From: Bacteroidales bacterium
Lineage (GTDB): Bacteria; Bacteroidota; Bacteroidia; Bacteroidales; F082
Assembly: GCA_023229245.1 (NCBI GenBank)
Contig: JALNZU010000002.1
Location: 124,001 to 188,000, forward strand
DNA: 64,000 nucleotides
Reading direction: 5' to 3'
A program made the position numbers and the translations under genes. Below the pieces are notes generated by a model, which had not been told where the DNA came from, ran no database searches, and worked only from the letters and a program-made list of their open reading frames with translations. Of the stretch, positions 54,277 through 63,108 are shown piece by piece; the stretch's first letter is position 1; the number at the start of each line of letters is the position of its first letter.

Positions 54277-55290
54277 ATGAAGCAAGTGTTTAAAATTCGT
54301 TCCATTCTCCCAATATTAGTTTGGTTTACTTTAACAGCTTTTAGTCAAACCACTACTTCCTTTCCTGATCAGTTTCATGAACTTACCATGTATATCATGC
54401 CTGAAGTCAGACAGATCCATTGGGACAACCCCTCCAAACTCATGAGCAGTGCTATCTTATGCAATATCAAAGCCTCATTACAAAAAGAAGCTTATAGGAT
54501 CGGACATATCACTGTAAAGATCAACTCTCCTATTTTCGATTCAGCCTTATATTTTTCGATGGCAAGTATTTTACATTCGGAGAAGAAAGAACAGATATTC
54601 AGAAAAAAGATCGGCCTTGGTGTATTGGGTACAAACTTTGCCGGCAGCTTAGAACCTTCACAGGTTGCAAAACAAAACCTAACCCATTATATGCAGCGCA
54701 ATGAGGTTGTATATATCAAATTCCGTATGAATGACGAATCATTCCAGAAGATATTAGAGTTCATTGCCTATTTTCAATCCATTGATAAAGCGGGTTTCTC
54801 GCCTTGCCACATTTACAACGGCGCATTATATCCACTGTATGCTTATGAAGGTGCTGGGTGTACTGCTTTTGGGATCGCTCTCTTGGAAATTGCCCACCTA
54901 TTACCAGAAGGAGCCTTATCCGAATGGACTGTAGATGTAAATATCCCTATGGAACTAATTGGAGGTGAGATGAATAATAATAAAAAAGTAAAACTGACAA
55001 AAATCTATAAAACCCGAAAATGGCATACAGGAATAGGTATCGAAGGAATAGACTATGCGCATCTCCTCATGTTTAGCCCATGGAAAATAGCAGAATGGAT
55101 ACAGCATACATATATTACAGATGATCCAGTCTATCAAAAAGATAAAGAAGGAAAACTAATTGGGTTATTTGTTGACAGAACAAAAGCTCAGTTCATCCCT
55201 GATGATCAGCTTTTACATACTCGGCAGGATACTAACTTTTTTGTGAGATACTATTTACAAACAATTGATTCACAGCCACCGGAGTTTTAG
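54277..55290 (+). CDS. Secreted protein of unknown function, possible permuted papain-like fold
   Basis: About 337 aa from ATG 54277 (MKQVFKIRSILPILVWF), chosen because it gives a clean signal peptide ending FSQ; ATG 54238 would add 13 residues before it. The mature part contains IGHITVKI early (a His followed by strand) and GAGCTAFGIALLEIAHLLP later (Cys at a helix start). His-before-Cys is the order seen in circularly permuted NlpC/P60-like (papain-fold) enzymes. That is a motif-level impression only and no family is claimed. It is divergent from the 1850-aa gene and convergent with the GNAT gene (8-bp gap). Confidence 0.6.
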   Translation: MKQVFKIRSILPILVWFTLTAFSQTTTSFPDQFHELTMYIMPEVRQIHWDNPSKLMSSAILCNIKASLQKEAYRIGHITVKINSPIFDSALYFSMASILHSEKKEQIFRKKIGLGVLGTNFAGSLEPSQVAKQNLTHYMQRNEVVYIKFRMNDESFQKILEFIAYFQSIDKAGFSPCHIYNGALYPLYAYEGAGCTAFGIALLEIAHLLPEGALSEWTVDVNIPMELIGGEMNNNKKVKLTKIYKTRKWHTGIGIEGIDYAHLLMFSPWKIAEWIQHTYITDDPVYQKDKEGKLIGLFVDRTKAQFIPDDQLLHTRQDTNFFVRYYLQTIDSQPPEF

Positions 55291-55298
55291 AGGCTATC

Positions 55299-55898
55299 TT
55301 ACAGAGTTTTATAAAGACCAGAACTATTCAATAGCCGGTCTTTGCGTTCCATCCATTCAATCCAAAGCAAGCTATAAACTGCATGATCAACAAAATGCCC
55401 GTCACTCATCAGTTCGCTATCCCTTTCAACGCCTTCCAGAGTAAATCCTAATCGTTCGGGTATTTTTCTGCTTGATAAATTTTCTGTTCCACAGCGTATC
55501 TGAACGCGGTTAAGCATAAGATCAGTAAAACAATAATTGATGACAGCCAATACCGATTTGGTTACTATCCCCTGATGCTGTTCATTTTGCGATATCCAAT
55601 ACCCTATCTCCGCTTTACGGTTTCCCTGATCAATATTCAACACACTGATCAATCCAACTAAGTTCTTATCCCGATAGATAGAAAATACTATCTGAACAAC
55701 TGGTACTTTTTGATCCTTTACCGACTGAATAAAAGCGTAAGTATCTTCCCAACTTTCAGTAGCAGCCACAAAAGGAAGCCATTTTCCCAAATATTCTCTT
55801 TGTGTATTGATGATATGGAATATAGCAGGAGCGTCCGACACTTCTATTTCACGCAGATGCAACTCATTGTTTATCGGTAAAATTAATTTACTAGCCAT
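55299..55898 (-). CDS. GNAT family acetyltransferase (RimJ/RimL-like)
   Basis: A 199-aa GNAT. HLREIEVSDAPAIFHIINTQREYLGKWLPF begins the fold, GYWISQNEQHQGIVTKSVLAVINYCF supplies the acetyl-CoA binding segment, and LNRVQIRCGTENLSSRKIPERLGFTLEG is the C-terminal part. This is the RimL/ribosomal-protein-serine acetyltransferase subtype. The target is not known. It starts 1 bp from the tsaC-like stop, in the same operon. Confidence 0.9.
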   Translation of the reverse strand: MASKLILPINNELHLREIEVSDAPAIFHIINTQREYLGKWLPFVAATESWEDTYAFIQSVKDQKVPVVQIVFSIYRDKNLVGLISVLNIDQGNRKAEIGYWISQNEQHQGIVTKSVLAVINYCFTDLMLNRVQIRCGTENLSSRKIPERLGFTLEGVERDSELMSDGHFVDHAVYSLLWIEWMERKDRLLNSSGLYKTL

Positions 55899-55899
55899 A

Positions 55900-56853
55900 T
55901 TATGTGTATTGATGTCGCCAGGCAGCTTTCCTGATCCTGTCCATGATTGCTATACCTAAACCTGATTCTTCTATCTTTTCGGCTACAATAAAATCCACTT
56001 CAGCTTCTTCCAAACGGTGTAGTGCGCCAAAAAGGTTGACAGCTATTTCGTCAGGGTCGGCCGTTGCCGATAACACCTCTACTATTTTATAATTTGTCGG
56101 ATTCTGATTTGTCATAGATAGTAGAGCTGCCTTAGTTGTATCGGCTGGGATCTGACTTTCACCTAATATATATAAGTGTTTGTCGGGGCTATAATGCGAT
56201 TTCATCATGCCTGGAGACACAGATCCAATTTTATCTATTATTTTATTTGATGATGGAGGAAGAATTTTTTCTAATTGTGCTGTAGTGATAGCTCCGGGTC
56301 TGATAATAATAAACCCTTCCTCATCAAGGGTAACAACTGTTGATTCTATTCCTATGCGTGTACCGCCACCATCAAGAATATATCGTAGTTCGGGAAACTG
56401 CTTGCGTACATGTTCGGCACGTGTAGGACTTAGCTTGCCAAACTTATTAGCGCTAGGTGCCGCAAGAGGTGTGTTGGCTGCATCAATAAGCCTGAGTGCG
56501 ATGTCGTTGGCAGGCATTCGCATGCCCACACTATCTAATCCTGAGCTCACTATATCGGGTATGACCTTGTTTCGCTTTACAACCAATGTCAATGGGCCTG
56601 GCCAGAAGTGTCTGGCTAATAATTCTAACCGCTCATCCTTTTCCGTTGAATACAGCTGCATCATTGCTGGATCAGATATATGCACTATCAAAGGATCAAA
56701 AGCCGGACGCTCTTTTAGTGCATAAACTGCTGCTACTGCACGGGCATTCAACGCATCAGCACCCAAGCCATATACCGTTTCAGTAGGAAATGCCACCAAC
56801 CCACCTTGTCTGATGAAATCAGCTGCTTCATTTATAAGACTTTGACGAACCAT
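55900..56853 (-). CDS. L-threonylcarbamoyladenylate synthase (Sua5/YrdC)
   Basis: Makes threonylcarbamoyl-AMP for the universal tRNA modification t6A. At 317 aa it is the two-domain Sua5 type. The YrdC domain (about 8-195) contains GLVAFPTETVYGLGADA, LPLIVHI-like FDPLIVHISD, WPGPLTLV and APSANKFGKLSPT. The C-terminal Sua5 domain (about 210-317) ends GLGIAIMDRIRKAAW. It is preceded by the exchanger gene (45-bp gap) and followed at 1 bp by the GNAT gene. Confidence 0.95.
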   Translation of the reverse strand: MVRQSLINEAADFIRQGGLVAFPTETVYGLGADALNARAVAAVYALKERPAFDPLIVHISDPAMMQLYSTEKDERLELLARHFWPGPLTLVVKRNKVIPDIVSSGLDSVGMRMPANDIALRLIDAANTPLAAPSANKFGKLSPTRAEHVRKQFPELRYILDGGGTRIGIESTVVTLDEEGFIIIRPGAITTAQLEKILPPSSNKIIDKIGSVSPGMMKSHYSPDKHLYILGESQIPADTTKAALLSMTNQNPTNYKIVEVLSATADPDEIAVNLFGALHRLEEAEVDFIVAEKIEESGLGIAIMDRIRKAAWRHQYT

Positions 56854-56898
56854 TACTAAAACATCTAAATATTGAGGATTACAACTGTTGAAAAACCT

Positions 56899-57861
56899 TT
56901 AGGAATGAGTTATCATCCAAACAGTGTATGAAAGATACGATATTAATAAAACTGATGCCCCCCATCGGCCAATATGATTTTTTCGAGATACGGCTATAGC
57001 CAGAAACAAGAACACAGTGCCCGATGCCAAAATGAGTAGGTCCTGATTAAAGGACAAAGTAAATAAGGTCGGACGAACCATAGAGCTGACACCCAGTATC
57101 AAAAATATATTGAAAATATTTGACCCTATAATATTTCCTATCGCAATATCGTGGTTTTTTCTGATGGCAGCCACTACACTTGTTGCTAATTCAGGCAAAG
57201 AGGTGCCGGCAGCGACTATAGTCAACCCAATTATTTTTTCGCTAATACCTAATATCTGTGCCATACTCACTGCATTACTCACTACCAGTTCACCGCCCCA
57301 GACCAGTCCTCCCAAACCCAAAACTACCAATCCTGTCAACAGCCAGAGAGATTTTCCGCTAGATTGTGAGGAGCGGTCGGCATCTGCCTGATTGCCGGCC
57401 GATTGCCTGAATACGTACCATAAAAATGCAAGAAACAAAACAAGCAGCAGCAGGCTATCATATCGGCTCAATATATTCACCTCCTTACCAAACAGCCAGT
57501 CGTTGCTGAGTATAAACAATACTAACACGGCTACTAATGAAAAAGGAATCTCGAAACGTTTGGTAGAAGATTGTACCGTTAATGGAACGATCAAGCCTGT
57601 GATACCCAGAATAATAAACAGATTAAAATTATTACTGCCTATCACATTTCCAAACACTATATCCGGACTACCTTTCCATGCGGCAATGATATTTACTATC
57701 AGCTCTGGAGCTGAAGTACCAAAAGCTACTATAGTCAACCCAATAGCTAAATCGGAGATATGAAAGTGACGGGCAATACCCGATGCACCTTTCACCAAAA
57801 GATCGGCTCCGAAAGCTAGTAGGAAAAGACCGAAAATTAACAATAAAACATGAGTAAGCAT
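56899..57861 (-). CDS. Calcium/sodium antiporter (CaCA family, YrbG-like)
   Basis: A 320-aa inner-membrane exchanger with about ten helices in two inverted repeats. The first alpha-repeat is GLTIVAFGTSAPELIVNI ... GNVIGSNNFN (about 42-80) and the second GLTIVAAGTSLPELATSV ... GNIIGSNIFN (about 208-246). Both carry the conserved Glu and Asn that bind cations. It exchanges Na+ or H+ for Ca2+ in related proteins. It is first in the run with tsaC-like and GNAT genes. Confidence 0.95.
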   Translation of the reverse strand: MLTHVLLLIFGLFLLAFGADLLVKGASGIARHFHISDLAIGLTIVAFGTSAPELIVNIIAAWKGSPDIVFGNVIGSNNFNLFIILGITGLIVPLTVQSSTKRFEIPFSLVAVLVLFILSNDWLFGKEVNILSRYDSLLLLVLFLAFLWYVFRQSAGNQADADRSSQSSGKSLWLLTGLVVLGLGGLVWGGELVVSNAVSMAQILGISEKIIGLTIVAAGTSLPELATSVVAAIRKNHDIAIGNIIGSNIFNIFLILGVSSMVRPTLFTLSFNQDLLILASGTVFLFLAIAVSRKNHIGRWGASVLLISYLSYTVWMITHS

Positions 57862-57908
57862 CTTGTAGAACAGATAAAAACACCGATGAAAATAAAATCA
57901 ACCGGGCG

Positions 57909-57942
57909 CAAAGGTAAATACTTTTCCGGCCTACTACCCAAT
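57909..57942 (-). promoter_or_regulatory. Candidate promoter for the exchanger operon
   Basis: On the minus strand ATTG (57939-57942) and TACCTTTG (57909-57916, exact TAnnTTTG) are separated by 22 nt, slightly longer than the usual 19-21, about 48 nt before the start codon. Confidence 0.4.
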
Positions 57943-57963
57943 ATCATACTTTACTCAATCAGA

Positions 57964-57997
57964 ATTGTGAAAAGAATCAACGGAACTCTTATTTTTG
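57964..57997 (+). promoter_or_regulatory. Candidate promoter for the aat operon
   Basis: ATTG (57964-57967) and TATTTTTG (57990-57997, exact TAnnTTTG) are separated by 22 nt. The leader would be long (about 120 nt), which lowers confidence. Confidence 0.32.
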
Positions 57998-58123
57998 CGT
58001 TGATAAACGTATTGATTTGATGAAATCAAATACAAATGACAAAAAGCTTCACTAAGAACAGCTTGTAAAATCAACCTGATGCGATTATCTTACAATGAAT
58101 CTGTTATACACTTTTATACCTAA

Positions 58124-58849
58124 ATGAAGATTTATCAGCTTGGTTCCACTTTTGAGTTTCCTCATCCGGGTAAGGCTCCTGCCGAAGGCTTATTGGCCTT
58201 TGGAGGCGACTTAGACCCATACCGACTGATAGTAGCCTATTCGCAAGGAATATTTCCATGGTACTCGGATGATAGTCCAATTCTATGGTGGTCGCCCGAT
58301 CCAAGAATGGTGATGAAGCCTGAAGAGTTTACCACATCCAAAAGCCTCAACCAGTTGATACGCAAAAACATCTATTCTGTCACTTTCGATCAGGAGTTTG
58401 AAAGAGTCATGCGTTCATGCGCCACTGTAGTCCGCCCTGATGAGGCAGGTACATGGATCAGTGAAGAGCTGATACAGGCGTTCATTCAACTGCATTTGAT
58501 GGGGTTGGCACATTCTGTTGAGGTATGGTATGAAGGAAAATTAGTTGGCGGACTATATGGCTTAGCCTTAGGCAAAATATTTTTTGGTGAGTCCATGTTT
58601 TATCACCTTCGTGACGCCTCCAAATTTGCTTTGTTCCACCTATGCCGGTTCTTGCATCAACATGAGTTTATATTAATTGATGCCCAGCAGGATACGCCTC
58701 ATCTACGTAGTCTGGGTGCCCGCACCATGGACCGAGCCGATTTCCTACAGATATTAGAGCAGCAGAAAGATCAAAACAGCCTGATAGGTAATTGGGGAGA
58801 CGGTAGCGCAAAATTTTGTACATTCGACTTTTATAACCCATTTAAATAA
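58124..58849 (+). CDS. aat: Leucyl/phenylalanyl-tRNA-protein transferase
   Basis: Transfers Leu or Phe from tRNA to the N-terminus of proteins starting with Lys or Arg, marking them for ClpS/ClpAP degradation. The 241-aa protein has FGGDLDPYRLIVAYSQGIFPWY (25-47 region), WWSPDPR (55-61), the middle GTWISEELIQAFIQLH, and GGLYGLALGKIFFGESMF. Length and motifs are standard. It leads a plus-strand run with short gaps (4, 12 and 11 bp) to the deaminase, sirtuin and hydrolase genes. Confidence 0.97.
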   Translation: MKIYQLGSTFEFPHPGKAPAEGLLAFGGDLDPYRLIVAYSQGIFPWYSDDSPILWWSPDPRMVMKPEEFTTSKSLNQLIRKNIYSVTFDQEFERVMRSCATVVRPDEAGTWISEELIQAFIQLHLMGLAHSVEVWYEGKLVGGLYGLALGKIFFGESMFYHLRDASKFALFHLCRFLHQHEFILIDAQQDTPHLRSLGARTMDRADFLQILEQQKDQNSLIGNWGDGSAKFCTFDFYNPFK

Positions 58850-58853
58850 ATAC

Positions 58854-59333
58854 ATGATGGAAGAATCAGATAAAAAATTTATGCAAGAAGCTATCAAGCT
58901 TGCAGCCGACAATCTACGCAGCCTTAATGGCGGCCCTTTTGGTGCTGTGGTTGTAAAGGATGGAGTGATCATAGGTCGGGGATCAAACAGCGTCCCATCA
59001 TCAAACGATCCTACAGCCCATGCCGAGATAATGGCAATACGTGATGCATGTAAAAATCTTGATAGCTTTCAATTGGATGGATGTATCATCTACTCAAGCT
59101 GCGAACCATGTCCGATGTGTCTGGGTGCAATTTATTGGGCCCGTCCCGAAAAACTTTATTTTGCTGCCAGCAAACATGATGCAGCACGAGCCGGATTTGA
59201 TGACTCGTATATCTATCAACAGCTTCCGTTGAGCATAGAACAACGCGATCTGCCTACAATTCAGTTTATGAGTGAAGAAGCTGCCAAAGTATTTCAGCAA
59301 TGGATCGAATTGGAAACTAAACCCGAATACTAA
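58854..59333 (+). CDS. Zinc nucleoside/guanine deaminase
   Basis: A 159-aa cytidine-deaminase-fold enzyme. The zinc site is His56-Ala-Glu58 (THAEI-like AHAEIM) with Cys86 and Cys89 in SSCEPCPMCLGAI. The N-terminal GGPFGAVVVKDG and the C-terminal HDAARAGFDDSYIY resemble the Bacillus guanine deaminase subgroup more than TadA. Probable reaction: guanine to xanthine. The start is one of two adjacent ATGs. Four bases separate it from aat. Confidence 0.88.
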   Translation: MMEESDKKFMQEAIKLAADNLRSLNGGPFGAVVVKDGVIIGRGSNSVPSSNDPTAHAEIMAIRDACKNLDSFQLDGCIIYSSCEPCPMCLGAIYWARPEKLYFAASKHDAARAGFDDSYIYQQLPLSIEQRDLPTIQFMSEEAAKVFQQWIELETKPEY

Positions 59334-59345
59334 GGATGAAATAAT

Positions 59346-60095
59346 ATGGACACACTTCAACAAAAATTATCTAAGGCAGCAGAAATCATCAATAAAGCTT
59401 CCTATATGACTGCCTTCACAGGGGCGGGTATCTCAGCTGAAAGCGGAATACCTCCCTTCAGAGGCGATGACGGCATATGGAACCAATACAACCCACAAGT
59501 TCTTGAGCTTAACTTTTTTATGCGGCAACCTGAAGAATCATGGAAAGCAATACGGGAACTGTTTTATGGTGTCTTTTCTGAGGCAAAACCTAATCCTGCA
59601 CATCATGTATTGGCTAAATGGACAAAAGGTGATCTGCTCAAAAGCCTGATCACACAAAATATTGACATGCTGCATCAACAGGCAGGAAATGAGCAGGCTA
59701 TTTGTTTTCATGGTAGTTCTCAATATCTGATCTGCATGAATTGTGACAACAGATTGAAATTCAAACCCTCCATTTTAGAAACTATTCCTCCGCTATGCCC
59801 CAGATGCAATGGACTGCTGAAGCCCGATTTTATCTTTTTCGGTGAAGGCATACCGCCTAAAGCCTACCGCGATTCTTTCGAGGCAGCACAAAATAGCGAT
59901 GTCTTTCTGATCATAGGTACCTCGGGAGAGGTAAGCCCTGCCAATCAAATCCCTGAAATAGCCCGACACAAAGGAGCTCAAGTGATAGAGATCAACAGAG
60001 ATATATCCCATTATACCCATCGGACGACTACACTATTTCTTCAAGGCGAAGCCGGTACTATACTCCCTGAAATAGATTTGTTGCTAACCAACTAA
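59346..60095 (+). CDS. NAD-dependent protein deacylase (sirtuin)
   Basis: A 249-aa Sir2 family enzyme of the CobB type. Seen: GAGISAESGIPPFRG (26-40), TQNIDMLHQQAG (103-114), catalytic His122 in CFHGSS, four zinc cysteines (130, 133, 151, 154), and GTSGEVSPANQIP. It removes acetyl or other acyl groups from lysines using NAD. In some sirtuins the desuccinylase subtype has Tyr and Arg in the TAEAxxYRxR-like helix; the DDGIWNQYNP sequence here resembles the plain deacetylase or other subtype, so specificity is open. Starts 12 bp after the deaminase. Confidence 0.94.
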   Translation: MDTLQQKLSKAAEIINKASYMTAFTGAGISAESGIPPFRGDDGIWNQYNPQVLELNFFMRQPEESWKAIRELFYGVFSEAKPNPAHHVLAKWTKGDLLKSLITQNIDMLHQQAGNEQAICFHGSSQYLICMNCDNRLKFKPSILETIPPLCPRCNGLLKPDFIFFGEGIPPKAYRDSFEAAQNSDVFLIIGTSGEVSPANQIPEIARHKGAQVIEINRDISHYTHRTTTLFLQGEAGTILPEIDLLLTN

Positions 60096-60106
60096 ACTTA
60101 AATACA

Positions 60107-61666
60107 ATGCGTCTTACCATCAAACTTACAGCAGTATTTTATCTGACTATTGCCTGGATAAACTTAACAGCACAACCAGCAGCAGATCAAATCAGGCAAT
60201 TAGATGCTTATTTCCAACAAGCACTGATAGACTGGGATATGCCGGGTATGTCGTTTGCAATAGTACATAAGGATACAGTCTTATTTGCAAAAGGATACGG
60301 AGTTACTGATATCATCACACGACAGCCGGTTGACGAACACACCTTATTTGCTGTAGCCAGTAATACCAAAGCTTTTACAGCAGCGGCTATCTTAATGCTT
60401 GCCGAAGAAAATAAGCTGCAATTAGATGATAAAGTGGTTTCACATCTCCCCTATTTTGCACTCTATGATCCCTATGTAAGTCAAGCAATGACTATACGCG
60501 ATCTGCTTACTCATCGTTCTGGCCTAAAAACCTTTTCCGGTGATCTGATCTGGTACGGAAGCACCTACAGCCGTGAAGAAATCGTACGCAAAGCCAGATT
60601 TTTAAAGCCACAATACGGTTTTCGCGAACAATTCGGTTATTCAAATATCATGTACATTGCAGCGGGTGAAGTAGTAGCCTCAGTCAGCGGGATGAGCTGG
60701 GATGAATTCATCCAGACACGTATTCTTGATCCACTTGGGATGAAACGCTCCACTCTGCATGTGTCTGATCTGGTTTTACGGGATAATGTAGCACAACCTC
60801 ACACTTATGTCAATGGCCAGCTAAGGGCTATCCCCTGGCTCGATTGGGATAATATGGGACCAGCTGGCTCACTCATCTCAAGTGCATCCGAAATGGCAAA
60901 TTGGCTGAGAATGAACCTGAACGAAGGTAATTTCAATGGCTTACAACTACTTATACCATCACGAATTTTTGAGATGCAAACAGCTGTTACACCTCTGCCC
61001 GTAACCAAAGCCTTTATCAACCGATTTCCAGGCACACACTTCAGAAGCTATGGATTAGGATGGTCGCTGATGGACTATCAAGGACGTAAAATAGTGATGC
61101 ATAACGGAGGCTATGATGGAATGATCTCACAAACCTTGCTGATACCGGAAGAGAATATTGGTTTTGTAATACTTACAAATGCCCTGAGCAATATGTATTA
61201 TCCGCTTATGTACAAAACATTGGATGTGCTACTGAATAATCTCGTGGAAACCGATTGGAGTTCTCAATTTTTAGAAAGGAACAAAAAAGCCGAAGAAAAC
61301 CAGAATCAATGGATGACTGAACAGCAACAAGTACGACAGACCAAGACTAACCCTTCACTCCCATTATCAGAATACACCGGTATTTTCGGTAGTCCAATTT
61401 ATGATTCGGTAAAAATTGAGATAGAAAACAAACAACTTAATCTGCAAATGATGAGAAGCCCAAAATTTAAAGGAATACTTAGTCATTGGCATTACGATAC
61501 ATTTGAAATAGAATTTCCTTTGTTTCCATCATTACCTAAAGGATTGGTAAGTTTTCAACTTGACAGAACGGGAAAAGTCAACGCAATGGAAATATATATT
61601 GATAATCCTGATTTCGACTTCACCGAACTAGAGTTGAAAAAGGTAGTCCCAATAAAAGCTGATTGA
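60107..61666 (+). CDS. Secreted serine hydrolase, beta-lactamase-like family
   Basis: A 519-aa protein with a signal peptide (to about residue 22, TAQ). The serine-hydrolase domain (about 30-380) has Ser85-Asn-Thr-Lys88 (SxxK), Tyr178-Ser-Asn180 and HNGGYDGM. These are the penicillin-binding/class C beta-lactamase set also used by esterases and peptidases. The C-terminal domain (about 420-519) is DUF3471-like. A lactamase function should not be inferred from motifs alone. It is last in the aat run and ends 63 bp before the convergent saccharopine dehydrogenase. Confidence 0.88.
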   Translation: MRLTIKLTAVFYLTIAWINLTAQPAADQIRQLDAYFQQALIDWDMPGMSFAIVHKDTVLFAKGYGVTDIITRQPVDEHTLFAVASNTKAFTAAAILMLAEENKLQLDDKVVSHLPYFALYDPYVSQAMTIRDLLTHRSGLKTFSGDLIWYGSTYSREEIVRKARFLKPQYGFREQFGYSNIMYIAAGEVVASVSGMSWDEFIQTRILDPLGMKRSTLHVSDLVLRDNVAQPHTYVNGQLRAIPWLDWDNMGPAGSLISSASEMANWLRMNLNEGNFNGLQLLIPSRIFEMQTAVTPLPVTKAFINRFPGTHFRSYGLGWSLMDYQGRKIVMHNGGYDGMISQTLLIPEENIGFVILTNALSNMYYPLMYKTLDVLLNNLVETDWSSQFLERNKKAEENQNQWMTEQQQVRQTKTNPSLPLSEYTGIFGSPIYDSVKIEIENKQLNLQMMRSPKFKGILSHWHYDTFEIEFPLFPSLPKGLVSFQLDRTGKVNAMEIYIDNPDFDFTELELKKVVPIKAD

Positions 61667-61729
61667 TAGCTCAGGACTTTTGCTTCGCTCACTATTCTTT
61701 TTAAGATAATCTCAGGATGCGCTATTTCT

Positions 61730-63061
61730 TTACAGATTCTCGCTTAAATCTAATCCAAACTGTTCTACCATTCTGATATTCATATCTTCTAACCTATTTA
61801 AAATAGGATTATAAATTCCAGGTAACACAGGAATATGAACTCCTGTCTCGGTAATTTCTCCTTTTAAGATCATCTCGGCTCCTATGGCAGCTGGCAGGGC
61901 AACTGTACGGGCAATAGCTGTATCAGTAGCTAAAGTGCCATAGTCAAGCATGGTCGATTTGATGATCTCCTGCGACTGATCAGGATACGATGCTCTGAAC
62001 ACATGCTGCAGCACTACCATATCTTGTTCATCACGACCTAACTCCATCTTTTCTAACATCAGGTCGCTGGTTATTTCAAACGGACTAGTAAGGTTACGCC
62101 CCATAGGTTTATCATCAAACAAACCTAACCAACTCATAGCTTTCATTGCGATATCCGTTTCTTCTAATCCTAACAGTCTGGCAACCTGCCCGGGCAACTG
62201 GCTCACTTCTAATCCATTGAGATTTGCTACCATTTCGGCATAAGTCATATCCTTAAAGTCCTGTTCATGAGTAGTGATCAACTGCAATGCTTTCATGGCA
62301 TCCATTGCCCGGCACCAGCCCGGATGTCGAAAGGTACCTCGCATCATAGTACTAGCTTCCGATATTCCATAAAGCTCTATATAAGGCAAGGAATCGCGGT
62401 TGGGATACACCTCAAGGGGGCCGACCCCGGGAAAAGTAATTTGTAAGGGATTCTTAAACAAATCCTGAGTAGGAATTTCATGTATTTTTCCATGACGCAG
62501 ATATCTCCCGTCGTTATTACCTGCCATCACCACTCCTTTCGGACTCCAACTGAACTTATATCCAAAAGGATTAGAAGCTGCTTCGACCGAAGGCAGTGCC
62601 CCACAAAACGAGTAAAACTCTTCTATCTTACCATTGAGCGAATGAACCCTGTCGATAATACGCATAGCCGACATATGATCAATACCCGGATCAAGGCCTA
62701 ACTCATTTAAAATGATAATACCTTTGGCCCTTGCTTCTGCATCCAACGCCTTCATCTCCGCCTTGACGTAAGAAGTTGTAACCATATTTTTTTTGTGGTG
62801 CAAACAGGCTTCAGCCACTATGATATGATAAGCCCAAGGCAAAAGACTGACCGTCAGATCATGATCAGCTACCATTTGATATAAGGCATCCGTATCTTCT
62901 ACAGTCCAAGAGATTGCCCGCCCATGCGGATGATTATCAATCATAGCCTCAGCCTTTGATTTAGTACGTGTGGCAACGCTGACAGCAATATCCCTGTCGA
63001 GTAAATACCTCACTATGGGTTTTACTACCATCCCAGCCCCTAAAATGAGTACTTTCTTCAT
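61730..63061 (-). CDS. Saccharopine dehydrogenase (glutamate-forming type)
   Basis: A 443-aa enzyme. The N-terminal Rossmann fold starts VLILGAGMVVKPIVRYLLDR. GLDPGIDHMSAMRIIDRV and YSFCGALPSVEAASNPFGYKFSWSP mark the saccharopine dehydrogenase C-terminal domain, matching the SDH half of animal alpha-aminoadipic semialdehyde synthase. It oxidises saccharopine to glutamate and aminoadipate semialdehyde. The upstream gene encodes lysine-ketoglutarate reductase, 47 bp away, so the pair forms a lysine-degradation operon. Confidence 0.92.
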   Translation of the reverse strand: MKKVLILGAGMVVKPIVRYLLDRDIAVSVATRTKSKAEAMIDNHPHGRAISWTVEDTDALYQMVADHDLTVSLLPWAYHIIVAEACLHHKKNMVTTSYVKAEMKALDAEARAKGIIILNELGLDPGIDHMSAMRIIDRVHSLNGKIEEFYSFCGALPSVEAASNPFGYKFSWSPKGVVMAGNNDGRYLRHGKIHEIPTQDLFKNPLQITFPGVGPLEVYPNRDSLPYIELYGISEASTMMRGTFRHPGWCRAMDAMKALQLITTHEQDFKDMTYAEMVANLNGLEVSQLPGQVARLLGLEETDIAMKAMSWLGLFDDKPMGRNLTSPFEITSDLMLEKMELGRDEQDMVVLQHVFRASYPDQSQEIIKSTMLDYGTLATDTAIARTVALPAAIGAEMILKGEITETGVHIPVLPGIYNPILNRLEDMNIRMVEQFGLDLSENL

Positions 63062-63108
63062 ACACTTAAAAAACTATTATTTTTTGTTTATTGATTTGAT
63101 ACTATGTG

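Noticed and set aside
60107..61666. Calling the serine hydrolase a beta-lactamase resistance gene
   Set aside because: The SxxK/YSN/HNG motifs are shared with many esterases and peptidases; there is no evidence for antibiotic hydrolysis.
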